Origin: Mesorhizobium sp.
GTDB lineage: Bacteria; Pseudomonadota; Alphaproteobacteria; Rhizobiales; Rhizobiaceae
Direction of reading: 5' to 3'
Assembly: GCF_004963255.1 (NCBI RefSeq)
Contig: NZ_SUGA01000010.1
Location: 1-64,000 of the forward strand
Length of the DNA stretch: 64,000 nucleotides
The position numbers and the translations under genes were made by a program. This document shows positions 61,898-64,000 of the stretch, piece by piece; position 1 is the first letter of the stretch; every line of letters begins with the position of its first letter. Below the pieces are notes generated by a model. The model saw only the letters and a list, made by a program, of their open reading frames with translations. It was not told the DNA's origin and searched no databases.

Positions 61898-63208
61898 TCA
61901 AGCGCTCTTGCGCAGGGCGGGCTGCCTGGCGAAGAGCTCGCGGAAGACCGGATAGATATCGGCCGGCGCGGCAATGCGCCTCATCTGGAAGTTCGGCCAT
62001 TTGCCGTCGACGGCGTTATAGGCGCGCCAGAGCGACGTGCCGTTCTCGGTCGAGCCGAAGATATGGCTTTCCCGCTCGTCGATGATCTCCACATAGGCGA
62101 AATACTGGCAAAGCCGCATGAGCTTGCGGTCGAGCAGTTCGATGCAGCGCTCGGAGTCGGTGGCGAAGTTGTCGCCGTCGGAGGCCTGGGCGGCGTAGAT
62201 GTTCCACTCGGCGACCGGATAGCGTTCTTCGATGATGCGGTGCATTTCCTCGAGCGCGGTGGAGACGACCGTGCCGCCGCTTTCGGTGTGGTAGAAGAAC
62301 GTCTGCTCGTCCACCTCCTTGGCCTGGTGGGTATGGCGGATGAAGACGACCTCGATGCGGTCGTAGCGGCGCGTCAGGAAGAGATGCAGCAGCACGAAGA
62401 AGCGTTTGGCCAGATCCTTCTCGCGCTCTCCCATCGAACCTGAGACGTCCATCAGGCAGAACATGACCGCATTCGCATTGGGCACGGGCTGAGGATCGAA
62501 GCGGTTGAAACGGATGTCGACCGGGTCGACATAGGCAATCCGCCTGCGCCGGCGCTCGAGCCGCTCAAGCTCTTCGCGCAGCGCCGTGATGCGTTCGCGC
62601 ACAGCGGCGCTTGCTTGCTTCGCTTCCAGCTCGGCGATCTGCTTGGCGATTTCGTCCACCTCCGCCTGCTTGGGACGCCTCAGCGCGATGCGGCGGCCGT
62701 GGCTGTTGCGCATCGTGCGTCCGACATTGATGTTGGTCGGCGCCCCGCTTGCGGCGAAGCCTGCCCGCCTCGGCTTGAAGCTCAGTATCTGCTTGAGGTT
62801 GAGCTTGACCAGATCCGGCAGTTCGAGGTCCTCGAAAAAAAGGTCGAGCACCTCCTCGCGCGACAGCACGAAGCGGAAGTCGTCTTCGGATTCCGCAGTC
62901 CCCGGAGCCGATCCGTAGCCTCCGCCGCCGCCAGGCTTGTCGATAAGATCGCCAGGGCTGAACGTCTTGTTGCCGGGCAGGATATGCTGGCGCCGGCCGC
63001 TTTGCCTGTCGTCGCCGAAGCTCGGTTCGTCCGTGCCCTTGCGCGGCATCGGCACGGCGTGTTCGCGGTCGAGATCGGCGATGCCGCCAGTGCGGACCTT
63101 GTCGCGAATGCTGCGCTTGAGATCCTCGCGGGCGCGCCTGAGGAAGCGCTGGCGATTGCCAAGGCTCTTGTCTTTCGGGTTCAGACGGCGGTCGATGAAG
63201 ATCGGCAT
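61898..63208 (-). CDS. yeaH: YeaH/YhbH family protein (DUF444, VWA-like)
   Basis: 436 aa. The N-terminus MPIFIDRRLNPKDKSLGNRQ is characteristic. A von Willebrand-like metal-binding segment FCLMDVSGSMGEREKDLAKR lies at about residue 275, with FIRHTHQAKEVDEQTFFYHT and SGGTVVSTALEEM after it. A glycine-rich stretch (KPGGGGGYGSAPG) occurs near residue 93. Sits between prkA and spoVR. It is thought to act with the PrkA kinase in nutrient stress; direct function is unknown. Confidence 0.93.
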   Translation of the reverse strand: MPIFIDRRLNPKDKSLGNRQRFLRRAREDLKRSIRDKVRTGGIADLDREHAVPMPRKGTDEPSFGDDRQSGRRQHILPGNKTFSPGDLIDKPGGGGGYGSAPGTAESEDDFRFVLSREEVLDLFFEDLELPDLVKLNLKQILSFKPRRAGFAASGAPTNINVGRTMRNSHGRRIALRRPKQAEVDEIAKQIAELEAKQASAAVRERITALREELERLERRRRRIAYVDPVDIRFNRFDPQPVPNANAVMFCLMDVSGSMGEREKDLAKRFFVLLHLFLTRRYDRIEVVFIRHTHQAKEVDEQTFFYHTESGGTVVSTALEEMHRIIEERYPVAEWNIYAAQASDGDNFATDSERCIELLDRKLMRLCQYFAYVEIIDERESHIFGSTENGTSLWRAYNAVDGKWPNFQMRRIAAPADIYPVFRELFARQPALRKSA

Positions 63209-63227
63209 GGCACCGTTCGGGCGTTCC

Positions 63228-64000
63228 TCAACCCGCCTTGTTCACGCGCATGTACCAGTCGACCAATCGGCGCACCTGCCGCTGGGTATAGCCGCGCTCC
63301 ACCATGCGCTGCACGAATTCATTGTGCCGCTTCTCCGTGACGCTGTCCTGCTTGGAGCCGAAGCTGATCACCGGCAACAGGTCCTCGACCTGGCCGAACA
63401 TGCGCTTCTCGATAACCTCGCGAAGCTTTTCATAGCTCGTCCAGGAAGGATTGCGGCCATGGTTGCGCGCCCGGGCGCGCAAGGTGAATTTGACCACTTC
63501 GTTGCGGAAGTCCTTGGGGTTGGCGATGCCGGCCGGCTTTTCGACCTGCGACAGCTCCTTCTCCAGAACCTCGCGGTTAAGGATCTGGCCGGTGTCGGGG
63601 TCCTTGTAGTCCTGATCCTCTATCCAGGCATCGGCATAAGCGATGTAGCGGTCGAAGAGGTTCTGGCCGTACTCGCTGTAGGATTCCAGATAGGCTTTCT
63701 GGATCTCGTGGCCGATGAACTCGGCATAGCGGCTGGCGAGTTCCGACTTGATGAACTCGAGATAGGCGGCCTCCGTTTCCTTCGGGAATTGCTCGCGCTT
63801 GATCGCCTCTTCGAGGATGTACATCAGGTGGACGGGATCGGCGGCCACCTCCTTGGTGTCGTAGTTGAAGGTCTGCGACAGGATCTTGAAGGCGAAACGC
63901 GTGCTGACGCCGGTCATGCCCTCGTCGACGCCGGCGGCGTCGCGATATTCCTGCACCGATTTCGCCTTCGGGTCGATCTCCTTGAGGTTCTCGCCGTCAT
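63228..64000 (-). CDS. prkA: PrkA serine protein kinase (partial, N-terminus beyond the window)
   Basis: C-terminal 257 residues of a protein normally about 640-650 aa. The frame is open to the right window edge. Visible family segments are GVSTRFAFKILSQTFNYDTK, RYAEFIGHEIQKAYLESYSE, LFDRYIAYADAWIEDQDYKD and the end VRRLVDWYMRVNKAG. The AAA-like ATPase part lies outside the window. First gene of the prkA-yeaH-spoVR operon, with yeaH following after 19 bp. Equivalent to E. coli yeaG, a stress-linked kinase. Confidence 0.93.
   Translation of the reverse strand, partial: DGENLKEIDPKAKSVQEYRDAAGVDEGMTGVSTRFAFKILSQTFNYDTKEVAADPVHLMYILEEAIKREQFPKETEAAYLEFIKSELASRYAEFIGHEIQKAYLESYSEYGQNLFDRYIAYADAWIEDQDYKDPDTGQILNREVLEKELSQVEKPAGIANPKDFRNEVVKFTLRARARNHGRNPSWTSYEKLREVIEKRMFGQVEDLLPVISFGSKQDSVTEKRHNEFVQRMVERGYTQRQVRRLVDWYMRVNKAG

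Noticed and set aside
60434..62443. 669-codon plus-strand frame over spoVR and yeaH
   Set aside because: Runs through two well-recognised minus-strand genes without any motif.

Overview
The window comes from a GC-rich alphaproteobacterial chromosome, most likely Mesorhizobium or a close relative in the Hyphomicrobiales. This is inferred from the codon bias, the gene orders xerD / small membrane gene / aroK-aroB and bdhA / acetoacetate decarboxylase / patatin, and several palindromic intergenic repeats of a kind I associate with that group. No ribosomal marker is present, so the genus is an inference. Reading is dense, operons overlap by a few bases, and no phage, plasmid backbone, insertion sequence or CRISPR array was seen.

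Left part (1-4963): a cysteine-type sulfatase/phosphonate monoester hydrolase cut by the left edge; a divergent run of a ring-cleaving dioxygenase-like VOC protein, an alpha/beta hydrolase and a GNAT protein; an inverted repeat; and an M19 dipeptidase.

Main accessory block (4971-20838): a cluster of thirteen genes that appears devoted to methylated or quaternary amines. It holds a GcvT-like protein with a small partner, two PYROXD2/phytoene-desaturase-like flavoproteins, a phosphoethanolamine-methyltransferase-like enzyme, a BetI-like TetR regulator, two paralogous polyamine-type binding proteins, an amine oxidase, ABC ATPase and permeases, a class III aminotransferase and a Rieske oxygenase. 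Three 16-bp palindromes of one pattern lie at its three outward-facing promoters. I do not recognise this combination as a characterised pathway and regard it as the best candidate for an undescribed system here.

Middle (21280-42882): a small secreted protein; a GAF-PAS hybrid histidine kinase, an OmpR-type regulator and a divergent OmpR-like protein whose receiver has lost its phosphorylation site; two tiny membrane ORFs; a YkuD L,D-transpeptidase; an RND efflux pump with a divergent TetR regulator; a phosphate transporter; polyhydroxybutyrate/ketone-body genes (bdhA, acetoacetate decarboxylase, patatin); a rhodanese-ChrB/ChrA chromate pair; an ECF sigma/anti-sigma pair preceded by small ORFs; and a nucleotide cyclase-FHA fusion.

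Right part (42999-64000): an alpha-galactoside locus (SDR, GH4 MelA-like enzyme, AraC regulator, ABC binding protein and two permeases, without an ATPase gene), tRNA-Arg(CCT), an M20 amidohydrolase, D-Ala-D-Ala carboxypeptidase, COG0523 GTPase, TusA-like protein, a lipoprotein L,D-transpeptidase, and core genes accA, xerD, aroK and aroB. It ends with a CBS-domain protein lacking the usual DUF21 domain and the stress operon prkA-yeaH-spoVR, whose first gene is cut by the right edge.
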